Notes under the pieces: model-generated
Database searches by the model: none
Seen by the model: the letters and a program-made list of their open reading frames with translations, nothing else
What the model was told of the DNA's origin: nothing
Assembly: GCF_023512315.1 (NCBI RefSeq)
Contig: NZ_JAILZV010000007.1
Coordinates: forward strand, 1-42,757
DNA from: Anoxybacillus sp.
GTDB taxonomy: Bacteria > Bacillota > Bacilli > Bacillales > Anoxybacillaceae
DNA: 42,757 nt
Direction of reading: 5' to 3'
Translations under genes and position numbers: made by a program
Part shown: positions 16,230 through 24,951 of the stretch, in pieces
How the letters are laid out: each line of letters starts with the position of its first letter
Numbering within the stretch: position 1 is the stretch's first letter

Positions 16230-18237
16230 CTAACGCCACCCCCATTTCTTTCATAAACGCCACAAGCGTTTCATAACAGTTGGAACCGATGTGAATAAAT
16301 CCGTCCACTCCAGCTTCGACAAAAGCGGTTTCGATTTCCGGCGGTTGTTTTCCAGCGACGTAGACGTTTCGCGGCGGATTTGCGCCTTTTAACGCTTTCG
16401 CAAGCGCTGGAACCGCTTCCCGATAGCTTTCGTCTGTTCCGCAAATGATATAGTGCGTTCCGTCTCCTTCCAGCGCTCCTTTTATCGCCTCGTCAGTCGA
16501 CATATAGCCATCATTTTTTATGACAGCAAATCCACCTGCTTCAAAAAAGCCGGTCATAAAATCAGCGCGCACTTTATGATGGGCGATAGCGCCAAGATTG
16601 ATGAGATATACGGTCGGGCGCTTTCCATGCGTTTCTAAATGCCGCTCCGCTGCTTGTCGCAGTTGCTCAAACGGCTCAGCCAACCGCCATTGGCGAATCG
16701 GGGAAATGGTAATCGACGAACCCGTCGCGGCAAGCGCAGCATCGATTCCTCGAGCGGTCGCTCGACGATGAACGAAAGCAATAGCGCTATCGACCCAATT
16801 TCCGCTTTGTTCCATCATTTCGCCATCATACGCTTCATCTAGTGAAGGCAACACGGATTCGATGGACAATTTTGGCTCTGCTAGATTGGCGTAGACATTT
16901 GTACCAATGATGCGCTCTTTGCGCGTTTTGACGTTTTGCTCGCGGAGTTTGGCGATTTTTTCGATTTCTGCTTGTACAACTCCTTGTTGCAGCGCTTTTG
17001 CCATGCCGCCAGTTGCTTCGATTTGCTGAAATAGCTTCCATGCTTGTTCAGCGATTTGTGCGGTTAACGTTTCAACGTAATACGAACCGCCAGCCGGGTC
17101 GATGACTTTCCCGATATGTGCTTCCTCCAATAAAATTAATTGCGTATTGCGAGCAATTCTTCGGGAAAATTCATCTGCTGGTCGAATCGCTTCGTCAAAC
17201 GGGGAAACGTGTAAACTATTCGTTCCACCGACAATTGCTGCAAACGCTTCCGCTGATGCCCGAAGCATGTTCACATACGGGTCATAAACCGTTTTCGTAA
17301 AATACGACGTTCGCGCATGAAGGGAAAGTTTTTGGGACGATTCGTTACCCCCAAACGCTCGAACAATGTTTGCCCATAACAGCCGAGCCGCGCGCAGCTT
17401 GGCGATTTCCATAAAAAAGTCAGCACCGATGGCAAACGAAAAGCTCATCCGTTCTGCCACCTCGTCGACGGTCAACCCACGCGTTAAACATTCGTTTATA
17501 TATTCGACCGCTGCCGCAAACGCAAACGCTAACTCTTGCACCACATTCGCTCCACCGTTATGATACGGTTCTCCATGAACGATAATCGTTTTTATATGGG
17601 GCATCTGTTCTTTCGCCCATTTCGTTGCATCTGCCATCACATCATACAGCGTCGAAAGCGAAATAGAGAGTTCTCCATTTACTGCTAGTGCCGAAAGCGG
17701 ATCCATGCCGATCGTACCACGCAAAGTATCGATTGGCATTTGCTGTTTTTGCAAATAGGTCGCAAATAGCGCTAAAAACGGAAGAGAACAAGCCCCCGCA
17801 TCGACGCGAAGCGAATAGTTTTGAAGAGAAATGCCAGAAAACATTGTTTCAACATCATGAAGCGACGTCACAGCGAACTCGAGCCGATCGAGCACAAGAT
17901 GAATTTCCGTTTGCCCTCTCGCTAAGTCGTGATTGACGATTTCGTTCCATTCTTTCGGACTCGATGCAAAAAGTTCTTGGCTGACCGCCCACGGCTTGCC
18001 GATATACCCATTCGGCTCCGTTCCGCGCACATAGCTTGGAAAGCCTGGATACTGTTCAAGCTCAAGCGGCTGAAGATCTCGTCTTGTATAAATCGGTTTC
18101 AGCTGCAATTGTTCATACGTCATCGAGTGCAATTTTTCAATCGATTTTCCTTTTAACGATTTCTCGACTTCTTCTTTCCATTCCTCATAACTAGGAATCG
18201 GAAATGACACGTTTTTCATTGTCGAAAGATCCGCCAC
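16213..18237 (-). CDS. mutA: Methylmalonyl-CoA mutase, small subunit
   Basis: This 674-residue paralogue of the catalytic subunit is the small subunit of the heterodimeric mutase. The barrel region is conserved ([20 protein letters not shown] near residue 63), but the C-terminal domain reads [15 protein letters not shown] where the large subunit has DGHDRGAK. The B12-ligand signature is therefore missing, as expected for a structural subunit. It starts at ATG 18237 behind GGGAGG and is the first gene of the mutA-mutB-meaB operon, with its own promoter and a candidate CcpA site in the leader. Confidence 0.93.
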   Translation of the reverse strand: MADLSTMKNVSFPIPSYEEWKEEVEKSLKGKSIEKLHSMTYEQLQLKPIYTRRDLQPLELEQYPGFPSYVRGTEPNGYIGKPWAVSQELFASSPKEWNEIVNHDLARGQTEIHLVLDRLEFAVTSLHDVETMFSGISLQNYSLRVDAGACSLPFLALFATYLQKQQMPIDTLRGTIGMDPLSALAVNGELSISLSTLYDVMADATKWAKEQMPHIKTIIVHGEPYHNGGANVVQELAFAFAAAVEYINECLTRGLTVDEVAERMSFSFAIGADFFMEIAKLRAARLLWANIVRAFGGNESSQKLSLHARTSYFTKTVYDPYVNMLRASAEAFAAIVGGTNSLHVSPFDEAIRPADEFSRRIARNTQLILLEEAHIGKVIDPAGGSYYVETLTAQIAEQAWKLFQQIEATGGMAKALQQGVVQAEIEKIAKLREQNVKTRKERIIGTNVYANLAEPKLSIESVLPSLDEAYDGEMMEQSGNWVDSAIAFVHRRATARGIDAALAATGSSITISPIRQWRLAEPFEQLRQAAERHLETHGKRPTVYLINLGAIAHHKVRADFMTGFFEAGGFAVIKNDGYMSTDEAIKGALEGDGTHYIICGTDESYREAVPALAKALKGANPPRNVYVAGKQPPEIETAFVEAGVDGFIHIGSNCYETLVAFMKEMGVALDGAES

Positions 18238-18272
18238 AAATAATCCCTCCCCTTTGTGCCTTGCTTGTTTAA

Positions 18273-18287
18273 AAGAAAGCGGTTACT
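18273..18287. promoter_or_regulatory. Candidate cre site (CcpA) in the mutA leader
   Basis: The sequence AAGAAAGCGGTTACT matches the cre consensus WTGNAANCGNWNNCW at all but one defined position (A instead of T at the second). It lies about 36 bases downstream of the predicted mutA transcript start, a position from which CcpA usually represses. This would shut the methylmalonyl pathway down on preferred sugars. Confidence 0.5.
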
Positions 18288-18297
18288 TTATGAATTT

Positions 18298-18395
18298 TTG
18301 AAAACTTTCGCTATCCATTTTTATTGTAGTATATATAAGCGGTACGGGCAATGAACAAAACCGTTTCGCATCGCCGCAAAAGGAGCATGTGCGTG
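18298..18395 (+). pseudogene. Possible truncated start of a plus-strand gene
   Basis: The plus strand has a promoter-like pair (TTGAAA 18298-18303, 18-bp spacer, TATTGT 18322-18327), then a strong ribosome site AAAGGAG (18378-18384) and a GTG start (18393) opening VKKADLI. Within about ten codons the sequence turns AT-rich and the frame ends near 18486, running antisense into the lipoprotein gene. This looks like the head of a gene whose body was replaced. The original product cannot be told. Confidence 0.35.
18323..18351 (-). promoter_or_regulatory. Sigma-A promoter of mutA-mutB-meaB
   Basis: On the minus strand, -35 TTGCCC (18351-18346), a 17-bp spacer and -10 TACAAT (18328-18323). The transcript would start near 18316, giving an 80-base leader. 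Confidence 0.65.
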
Positions 18396-18407
18396 AAAAA
18401 AGCCGAT

Positions 18408-18794
18408 TTAATTACTTATAAAATACTCTTCAAATTCTGGAACCGAAACTTTATTAATCATCTCATAATATTCTTCATTTATTTTTAATATATTATCTAA
18501 GATGGTTATATTTGTTTTTTTACCATTAACGTCTTTTAATGTAAGGAAGTATAAATATCCTTTTATTTTCTCTCTCGTTTGTATTTTTTGCATTTCTAAA
18601 CCATTCAATTTAGTTAAGATATCCTTTAATTTCTTGCGATCGTTTAATTCAATTTTCTTTCCTGTTTTACCTTCTGTTATTTGAATAGAAACAATATCTT
18701 TCTCCTTGATAAAATAATCCATAGTTATTTTGTTATTTTTTGAACAACTAACCATAATCATACATCCCAACAATAGAATTAAAATTTTCCTCAA
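18408..18794 (-). CDS. Orphan lipoprotein of unknown function
   Basis: I do not recognise this protein. The 128 residues start at TTG 18794 right after GGAGGGGG. A lipoprotein signal is clear: MRKILILLLGCMIMVSC, with the lipobox VSC and Cys17 as the lipidated residue. The rest is Lys/Ile/Glu-rich, predicted soluble, and would face outside the membrane. The DNA is markedly richer in A and T (many AAA, ATT, TTA codons) than the genes on both sides, which suggests recent transfer. It sits alone between the bkd terminator and the mutA promoter. Confidence 0.7.
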   Translation of the reverse strand: MRKILILLLGCMIMVSCSKNNKITMDYFIKEKDIVSIQITEGKTGKKIELNDRKKLKDILTKLNGLEMQKIQTREKIKGYLYFLTLKDVNGKKTNITILDNILKINEEYYEMINKVSVPEFEEYFISN

Positions 18795-18831
18795 TTTCCC
18801 CCTCCTCTCTAGTTAAGAAGATCTCTGACTG

Positions 18832-18878
18832 TAGATAAAATAGGGTTCAGTCTTAGCGTCTGAACCCTATTTTATCTA
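18832..18878 (-). terminator. Terminator of the bkd operon
   Basis: A perfect 18-bp inverted repeat (18833-18850 with 18860-18877, loop of 9) includes the core AGGGTTCAG/CTGAACCCT with flanking AGATAAAAT/ATTTTATCT arms. On the minus strand the descending arm ends in TATTTTATCT. Its near symmetry means it would also act on plus-strand transcripts. Confidence 0.85.
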
Positions 18879-18882
18879 TTAA

Positions 18883-20202
18883 TTAATAGATCGGCGTATT
18901 TTCTTTTGATGTGTTTTCTAAAATTTCTTTGACGCGCGCTAAGAAGCGGCCGCAAATTAAGCCGTCAAGGACGCGATGGTCAAGCGATAAACATAAGTTG
19001 ACCATGTCGCGCACCGCGATCATGCCGTTATTCATCACGACTGGACGTTTAACAATCGCTTCGACTTGTAAAATTGCCGCTTGCGGATAGTTAATAATGC
19101 CCATCGATTGCACCGAGCCGAAAGAGCCGGTGTTGTTGACGGTAAATGTGCCGCCTTGCATATCTTCTGGCCGCAATTTTCCTGCGCGCACTTTTGCCGC
19201 TAATTCTGTGATTTCACGAGCGATGCCTTTAATTGTCTTTTCATCTGCGTTTTTAATGACAGGGACGAACAATGCGTCATCTGTCGCAACGGCGATAGAT
19301 AAGTTGATGTCTTTCTTTTGAACGATTTTGTCGCCCGCCCACATCGAGTTCATTTGCGGGAATTCTTTTAGCGCTTGCGCGACTGCTTTGACGAAGAACG
19401 CAAAATACGTTAAGTTAAAGCCTTCGCGTTTTTTGAACTCGTCTTTGATCGAATCGCGGTACGCCACTAAGTTCGTCACATCGACTTCGACCATCGTCCA
19501 CGCATGCGGCGCTTCGTGCTTGCTGCGCAACATGTTTGTCGCGATCGCTTTCCGAACCGGCGTTACTGGAATTTCTACATCGCCCGGTTGCACCGGAACG
19601 CTAGGCGCAGCCGCTTGTTTTGGCGCTGCTGCAACTGGAGCTTCCGCTTTTGGCGCTTCTTGCACCGGTTGCACCGGCGCTTGGGCTTGAACTGGAGTTG
19701 CTGCTTGGCTTGGCGTTGGAACGTTGCCAGACTCGATTAATTTCAACAAGTCTTTGCGCGTAATGCGTCCACCCATACCTGTTCCTTGTACTTGTTCTAG
19801 GTCGATGTTATGCTCTTGGGCAAGGCGAAGCACCGCTGGCGAATACCGTCCTTTTTCACCCGCTGGCTTTTTCGGTGCTTGTGCCGATGTTTGGGCTGGT
19901 GCTGGCGCAGCCGCTTCTGCTTTTGGTGTTTCTGCTGTTTCAGCCGGCGCTGCCCCTTCGCCTTCTGTTTCCATCGTACAAATGACGGCGCCAACTGGCA
20001 ATGTTTCGCCTTCTTGCGCGATTAATTCTTTAATGACGCCTGTGAACGACGAAGGGATTTCCGCGTTGACTTTATCCGTCATCACTTCTGCGATTGGGTC
20101 GTATTTATTTACTTTATCGCCGACAGAAACGAGCCATTTGCTAATCGTGCCTTCTGTGACACTTTCGCCTAGTTGCGGCATCGTAATTTTTTCAATTGCC
20201 AC
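18883..20202 (-). CDS. bkdB: Branched-chain keto acid dehydrogenase E2 (dihydrolipoyl acyltransferase)
   Basis: E2 is the core of the branched-chain 2-oxo acid dehydrogenase complex, moving the acyl group from E1 to CoA on a lipoyl arm. The 439-residue protein has one lipoyl domain (residues 1-77, Lys44 in MTDKVNAE), a long Ala/Pro/Gln-rich linker, an E1/E3-binding domain (YSPAVLRLAQEHNIDL...GGRITRKD, about 121-155), a second Ala/Pro linker and the catalytic domain ending in SLDHRVLDG (His409, Asp413). It starts at GTG 20202 behind AGGAGG. It is the last gene of the operon, before a strong terminator. Confidence 0.96.
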   Translation of the reverse strand: MAIEKITMPQLGESVTEGTISKWLVSVGDKVNKYDPIAEVMTDKVNAEIPSSFTGVIKELIAQEGETLPVGAVICTMETEGEGAAPAETAETPKAEAAAPAPAQTSAQAPKKPAGEKGRYSPAVLRLAQEHNIDLEQVQGTGMGGRITRKDLLKLIESGNVPTPSQAATPVQAQAPVQPVQEAPKAEAPVAAAPKQAAAPSVPVQPGDVEIPVTPVRKAIATNMLRSKHEAPHAWTMVEVDVTNLVAYRDSIKDEFKKREGFNLTYFAFFVKAVAQALKEFPQMNSMWAGDKIVQKKDINLSIAVATDDALFVPVIKNADEKTIKGIAREITELAAKVRAGKLRPEDMQGGTFTVNNTGSFGSVQSMGIINYPQAAILQVEAIVKRPVVMNNGMIAVRDMVNLCLSLDHRVLDGLICGRFLARVKEILENTSKENTPIY

Positions 20203-20217
20203 GTCGATGACCTCCTA

Positions 20218-20313
20218 TTATGTTCTGTTCATGTATGAGGATGGCACAGCAAGCACCCGCTTGCCGTTGCCAAGTTGTTTCACCTTTCCATCGATAATTG
20301 GCTTCACCAACAA
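20218..20313 (-). CDS. Possible 31-residue small protein between bkdAB and bkdB
   Basis: This 31-codon frame (TTG 20313 or GTG 20307) sits in the 130-base gap between bkdAB and bkdB, where the other bkd genes are 14-24 bases apart. GAGGAACGA precedes the TTG. The product is basic and soluble: LVKPIIDGKVKQLGNGKR, then VLAVPSSYMNRT. It stops 15 bases before the bkdB start, ahead of its ribosome site. I recognise no family. It could instead be plain leader sequence that keeps a frame open by chance. Confidence 0.35.
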   Translation of the reverse strand: MLVKPIIDGKVKQLGNGKRVLAVPSSYMNRT

Positions 20314-20332
20314 TCGTTCCTCGTTTTTTAGG

Positions 20333-21316
20333 TTAGAATGCTGCTAGCTCGCGCATTGCTTTCTCGACTTTGTCAGGGTTGACCATAAAGAATTTTTCCA
20401 TTGTCGGTGCATATGGCATAGCTGGAACGTCTGGACCAGCGAGGCGCATAATTGGCGCATCTAAGTCAAATAAGCAATGCTCCGCGATAATTGCTGCCAC
20501 TTCGCTCATAATGCTTCCTTCTTTATTGTCTTCTGTCACAAGCAACACTTTTCCTGTTTTGCTTGCCGCTTCAATAATCGCTTCTTTATCGAGCGGGTAC
20601 ACCGTGCGCAAGTCTAATACGTGCACAGAAATGCCGTCTTGCGCGACGCGTTCTGCCGCTTGCAACGCAAAATGGACGCACAATCCGTACGTAATGACCG
20701 TAATATCGTCGCCTTCACGTTTGACGTCCGCTTTGCCGATCGGCAACACATAATCGTCTGTCGGCACTTCGCCTTTAATTAAGCGATATGCGCGTTTATG
20801 CTCGAAAAATAAGACTGGGTCTTCGTCGCGAATCGCTGCTTTTAACAATCCTTTCACGTCATAAGGCGTTGATGGCATGACAATTTTTAACCCTGGCTGG
20901 TTGGCAAATACCGCTTCGACCGATTGCGAATGGTAAAGCGCTCCGTGGACGCCGCCGCCATAAGGCGCACGAATAACAACTGGGCAGTTCCAATCGTTGT
21001 TGGAGCGGTAGCGAATCCGCGCAGCTTCTGAAATAATTTGGTTCACCGCCGGCATGATGAAATCGGCAAATTGCATTTCCGCAATTGGGCGCAATCCGTA
21101 CATCGCTGCCCCGATAGCGACACCGGCAATCGCCGATTCCGCAAGCGGCGTATCAATGACACGCTCTTCGCCAAATTGCTCGTATAGCCCTTGTGTTGCT
21201 TTAAATACTCCACCTTTTCTCCCGACGTCTTCTCCAAGCACGAAAACGCGCGGGTCGCGTTCCATTTCCTCACGAATCGCCATCGTAACGGCATCAATAT
21301 ATGAAATGACTGGCAT
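20333..21316 (-). CDS. bkdAB: Branched-chain keto acid dehydrogenase E1 beta subunit
   Basis: With BkdAA it forms the thiamine-diphosphate-dependent E1 that decarboxylates 2-oxoisovalerate, 2-oxoisocaproate and 2-oxo-3-methylvalerate. The 327-residue protein has the transketolase-like pyrimidine domain (VLGEDVGRKGGVFKATQGL near residue 27, with the Glu that activates the cofactor; RAPYGGGVHGALYHSQS) and the C-terminal transketolase domain (VTEDNKEGS). ATG 21316 follows AAGGGGGAA, 14 bases after the bkdAA stop. Confidence 0.96.
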   Translation of the reverse strand: MPVISYIDAVTMAIREEMERDPRVFVLGEDVGRKGGVFKATQGLYEQFGEERVIDTPLAESAIAGVAIGAAMYGLRPIAEMQFADFIMPAVNQIISEAARIRYRSNNDWNCPVVIRAPYGGGVHGALYHSQSVEAVFANQPGLKIVMPSTPYDVKGLLKAAIRDEDPVLFFEHKRAYRLIKGEVPTDDYVLPIGKADVKREGDDITVITYGLCVHFALQAAERVAQDGISVHVLDLRTVYPLDKEAIIEAASKTGKVLLVTEDNKEGSIMSEVAAIIAEHCLFDLDAPIMRLAGPDVPAMPYAPTMEKFFMVNPDKVEKAMRELAAF

Positions 21317-21330
21317 CGTTAAGTTCCCCC

Positions 21331-22326
21331 TTACTTCTCAGCGTATACGTACTTTAATGCATGTTCAGGCTCTGCGTATGGCGCTTTTTCTGCATAGTCC
21401 GTCGCTTCGTTGACTTGTTTCATGACGCGGTCGTGAATTTCTTTTTCTAGCGCTTCTGTTAGCACACCGACTTCTTTTAAGTAGTTCGCAAACGAAAGAA
21501 TCGGGTCTTTTGCCCGCGCCTCCGCCAATTCTTCTGGTGTACGATAGACGCGGTCATCGTCATCTGATGAGTGAGCAGTCAACCGGTAAGAAACCGTTTC
21601 GATTAACGTTGGCCCTTCGCCGCGGCGCGCGCGGTCAGCCGCTTCTTTGACGACTTTATATACTTCTAACGGGTCGTTTCCGTCTACTGTATATCCAGGC
21701 ATGCCATAGCCAATCGCGCGGTCGGATACTTTTTCGCACGCCAATTGTTTTTCAACCGGAACCGAAATCGCATATTTGTTGTTTTCGCACATGAAAATGA
21801 CCGGCAATTTATGAACGCCCGCAAAGTTCGCTCCTTCGTGGAAATCGCCTTGGTTGGAAGAACCTTCGCCAAACGTAACGAATGAGATAAAATCTTTTTT
21901 CTCCATTTTTGCCGCCAACGCAATCCCGACAGCGTGCGGCACTTGCGTTGTAACTGGAGAAGAACCGGTCACGATGCGGTTTTTCTTTTTCCCGAAGTGC
22001 CCTGGCATTTGACGGCCGCCGGAGTTCGGGTCTTCTGCTTTGGCGAACGCAGAAAGCATTAATTCCGTCGGTGTCATGCCAAACGTCAACACGACACCCA
22101 TGTCGCGATAGTAAGGTAACACGTAGTCTTTCGTCCGGTCTAGCGCGAACGCCGCGCCAACTTGTGCCGCTTCTTGCCCTTGGCAAGAAATGACAAACGG
22201 AATTTTCCCTGCGCGGTTTAACAACCACATGCGCTCGTCAATTTTCCGGGCTAAAAGCATCGTTTCATACATCTCTAATACCGTTTCATCGCTTAAGCCT
22301 AATGCTTGATGACGATTTTCTGCCAT
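21331..22326 (-). CDS. bkdAA: Branched-chain keto acid dehydrogenase E1 alpha subunit
   Basis: This 331-residue subunit binds the diphosphate of thiamine diphosphate. The thiamine motif reads TFGEGSSNQGDFHEGANFA and ends about 30 residues later in CENNKYAIS. The phosphorylation-loop region TAHSSDDDDRVYR is present as in other Bkd E1 alpha chains. It starts at ATG 22326 behind AAGGAGG, 23 bases from the lpdV stop. Confidence 0.96.
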   Translation of the reverse strand: MAENRHQALGLSDETVLEMYETMLLARKIDERMWLLNRAGKIPFVISCQGQEAAQVGAAFALDRTKDYVLPYYRDMGVVLTFGMTPTELMLSAFAKAEDPNSGGRQMPGHFGKKKNRIVTGSSPVTTQVPHAVGIALAAKMEKKDFISFVTFGEGSSNQGDFHEGANFAGVHKLPVIFMCENNKYAISVPVEKQLACEKVSDRAIGYGMPGYTVDGNDPLEVYKVVKEAADRARRGEGPTLIETVSYRLTAHSSDDDDRVYRTPEELAEARAKDPILSFANYLKEVGVLTEALEKEIHDRVMKQVNEATDYAEKAPYAEPEHALKYVYAEK

Positions 22327-22349
22327 CGAAAAAACCTCCTTGTTCTTCT

Positions 22350-23771
22350 TTAAAAGTGAATCGCTTTGCCGTCGACTGCTAACGCCGCTTCCATCATCGC
22401 TTCAGAAAGCGTCGGGTGCGGATGAATCGTATGGGCTACTTCCCACGGCGTTGCGTCTAAGACGCGGGCAAGACCAGCTTCGGAAATCATGTCGGTGACG
22501 TGCGGTCCGACCATATGCACGCCTAATAAATCGTTCGTCTTTTTATCGGCAATCATTTTCACAAATCCTTCTGCTTCGCCAAATACGAGCGCTTTTCCAA
22601 TCGCTTTAAACGGGAATTTGCCGACTTTGACGTCATATCCTTTCGCTTTCGCTTCTTCTTCCGTTAAGCCGACGCTTGCGACTTCTGGTCGGCTATAGAC
22701 GCATTTCGCAATCATCGTATAGTCGATTGGTGTTGGTTGATGTCCTGCAATATGTTCGACCGCGACAATGCCTTCATGGGAAGCAACGTGCGCCAGTTGC
22801 AATCCGCCGATGACGTCGCCGATTGCATAAATGTGTGATTCTTTCGTTTGGTAAAACTCATTCGTTTGAATAAATCCTTTTTCGACGACAATTTCTGTAT
22901 TTTCTAAGCCGATGCCTTCAACATTTGCTTGGCGGCCGACCGAAACGAGCATTTTATCAGCGGTGAACGCTTTTTGCTCTCCTTTATGTTCTGCTTTAAC
23001 CGTCACACCTTCGCCTTTTTCGAGCGTCTCTGGCAACACTTTCGCGTTCGTGACAATTTGAATGCCGCGCTTTTTCAACAGTTTTTCCATTTCTTTCGAT
23101 ACGTCGCGGTCTTCGGTTGGTAAAATGCGATCCGCATATTCTAGCACCGTTACTTGCACGCCGAAGTCGTTTAATAACGAAGCCCACTCGATGCCAATGA
23201 CGCCGCCGCCGACAATAATAATCGACGATGGCAACGTATCAAGCTGCAGCGCTTCATCGGATGTAATGACGAGCTGTCCGTCAATCTCAAGCCCTGGCAA
23301 TGTACGCGGGCGGGAGCCTGTGGCAATAATAACGTTTTTCGGAACGAGCATTTCGTTTTCGCTACCGTCGTTCATTTCGACCGAAATCGTTCCTGGCATT
23401 GGCGAGAAAATCGATGGTCCTAAAATGCGGCCCGTTCCGGCGTATACATCAATTTTTCCTTTTTTCATTAAATGTTGAACGCCTTTATGTAGTTGCTCAA
23501 CAATCGTATTTTTCCGCGCTTGTACTTTCGCAAAATCAAATGTCACATCGCTTGCGAAGACGCCAAACTTTTCGCTTTCTTTCGTTTGTGCATATACTTC
23601 GGCGCTGCGCAACAACGCTTTGCTTGGAATGCAGCCCGCATGCAAACACGTTCCACCGAGCTTTCCTTTTTCGACAACAGCTGTTTTTAAGCCAAGCTGT
23701 GCTGCGCGAATCGCTGCAACATAGCCGCCGGTACCGCCGCCTAATATGACGAGATCATACTCTTTTGCCAT
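22350..23771 (-). CDS. lpdV: Dihydrolipoyl dehydrogenase (E3) of the Bkd complex
   Basis: E3 reoxidises the lipoyl arm, passing electrons through a disulphide and FAD to NAD. The 473-residue protein has an FAD-binding GGGTGGYVAA (residues 11-20), redox Cys42 and Cys47 in GGTCLHAGCIPSK, an NAD-binding VGGGVIGIEWASLL, the second FAD motif YAIGDVIGGLQLAH, and the catalytic HTIHPHPTLSE near the C-terminus. Placement inside the bkd operon marks it as the branched-chain complex E3 (LpdV). Confidence 0.96.
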   Translation of the reverse strand: MAKEYDLVILGGGTGGYVAAIRAAQLGLKTAVVEKGKLGGTCLHAGCIPSKALLRSAEVYAQTKESEKFGVFASDVTFDFAKVQARKNTIVEQLHKGVQHLMKKGKIDVYAGTGRILGPSIFSPMPGTISVEMNDGSENEMLVPKNVIIATGSRPRTLPGLEIDGQLVITSDEALQLDTLPSSIIIVGGGVIGIEWASLLNDFGVQVTVLEYADRILPTEDRDVSKEMEKLLKKRGIQIVTNAKVLPETLEKGEGVTVKAEHKGEQKAFTADKMLVSVGRQANVEGIGLENTEIVVEKGFIQTNEFYQTKESHIYAIGDVIGGLQLAHVASHEGIVAVEHIAGHQPTPIDYTMIAKCVYSRPEVASVGLTEEEAKAKGYDVKVGKFPFKAIGKALVFGEAEGFVKMIADKKTNDLLGVHMVGPHVTDMISEAGLARVLDATPWEVAHTIHPHPTLSEAMMEAALAVDGKAIHF

Positions 23772-23789
23772 CGTAGTTGCTCCTTTCTT

Positions 23790-24893
23790 TTATCGCTTTA
23801 CGGCAACAACGTTGCCGGGATAGTCTTTCGCTTTTTCTTCGCCACGCAATACGCGCAACGCTCCTTCCGCAAGAGCTTGCAGCTCGTTTTCGCCAGGTTG
23901 GACAATAACTTCCGCAATCCAATTTACTCGGTCAGCGATTTCTTTCACAAACCCTTTTCCGTACGCAAGTCCGCCGGTCAAAACAATGGCGTCGACTTTT
24001 CCTGCTAATACAGCGCTTGCTGCACCGATTTCTTTCGCCACTTGATATGCCATGGCGCTATAAACAAGCTTCGCTTTTTCATTGCCGGCTTCAATCATTT
24101 TTTCGACTTTCACAGCGTCGTTCGTTCCAAGATAGCCAACTAATCCACCTTGTCCGACAAGTTTTTTCATTATTTCTTCGCGGTAATATTCCCCGGAAAA
24201 ACAGAGCGAGACAAGATCCCCTGCTGGCACTGTTCCGGCGCGTTCTGGGCTGAACGGTCCTTCGCCATCTAGCCCGTTATTTACGTCGACGACGCGCCCT
24301 TGCTTATGTGCGCCAACGGTAATTCCCCCGCCCATATGCGCCACAATAAGGTTGACTTCTTCGTATGTTTTGCCAAGCTGTTTGGCGACGCGACGTGCGA
24401 CCGCTTTTTGGTTTAACGCATGGAAAATGCTTTTTCGTTCAATAAGCGAAAACCCAGAAATGCGGGCAATCGGATCCAATTCATCGACAACGACCGGGTC
24501 GACGATAAACGCTGGGATATTCAGCGCAGTCGCAATTTCATGCCCTAAAATACCGCCGAGGTTGGACGCGTGCTGCCCGGAATACCCTTTTCGCAAATCT
24601 GTTAGCATTTGTTCGTTGACGCGATACGTTCCGCCTTCAATTGGGCGCAACAGTCCTCCGCGACCGCATACGGCGCTTAGTTTCGAAATGTTGATTCCTT
24701 CTTCATCCAATGCGGCTAAAATCGTTTGCTTGCGAAATTCATATTGGTCGATGATCGATTTATATTGCTTGATTTCTTCCGTATCGTGACGAATCGTTTT
24801 TTCAAAAATAGAACGTTCGTTATCAAACACACCGATTTTCGTCGAAGTAGAGCCTGGGTTGATGACTAAGATGCGATATTCTTTTTCCTGCAA
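23790..24893 (-). CDS. buk: Butyrate kinase (branched-chain fatty acid kinase)
   Basis: It makes ATP from butyryl- or branched acyl-phosphate, completing acid formation from the acyl-CoAs. The 367-residue acetokinase-family protein begins [18 protein letters not shown] (phosphate-binding) and has [26 protein letters not shown] and VLTGGLAYG. It starts at TTG 24893, 9 bases after GGAGGG. A strong stem-loop lies between it and bcd upstream. Confidence 0.95.
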   Translation of the reverse strand: MQEKEYRILVINPGSTSTKIGVFDNERSIFEKTIRHDTEEIKQYKSIIDQYEFRKQTILAALDEEGINISKLSAVCGRGGLLRPIEGGTYRVNEQMLTDLRKGYSGQHASNLGGILGHEIATALNIPAFIVDPVVVDELDPIARISGFSLIERKSIFHALNQKAVARRVAKQLGKTYEEVNLIVAHMGGGITVGAHKQGRVVDVNNGLDGEGPFSPERAGTVPAGDLVSLCFSGEYYREEIMKKLVGQGGLVGYLGTNDAVKVEKMIEAGNEKAKLVYSAMAYQVAKEIGAASAVLAGKVDAIVLTGGLAYGKGFVKEIADRVNWIAEVIVQPGENELQALAEGALRVLRGEEKAKDYPGNVVAVKR

Positions 24894-24915
24894 CGTTTCT
24901 ACCCTCCAATTTGAT

Positions 24916-24947
24916 AAGTGAAAGCGAGAGTTCTCTCGCTTTCACTT
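24916..24947 (-). terminator. Stem-loop between bcd and buk
   Basis: The arms at 24916-24930 and 24933-24947 (core GTGAAAGCGAGAG/CTCTCGCTTTCAC) form a long perfect stem inside the operon. What follows on the minus strand is ATCAAATTGG, not a T-run. It is therefore more likely an mRNA-stability or processing structure, or a partial terminator, than a full stop. Confidence 0.6.
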
Positions 24948-24951
24948 TATA

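Noticed and set aside
19570..19930. CRISPR-like or tandem repeat suspicion in bkdB
   Set aside because: The repetition is the Ala/Pro/Gln codon bias of the flexible E2 linkers; there are no regular spacers.
19328..20347. Long plus-strand frames opposite bkdB (up to 207 residues)
   Set aside because: They mirror the Ala/Pro/Gln-rich linkers of bkdB and show no start signals or recognisable domain.
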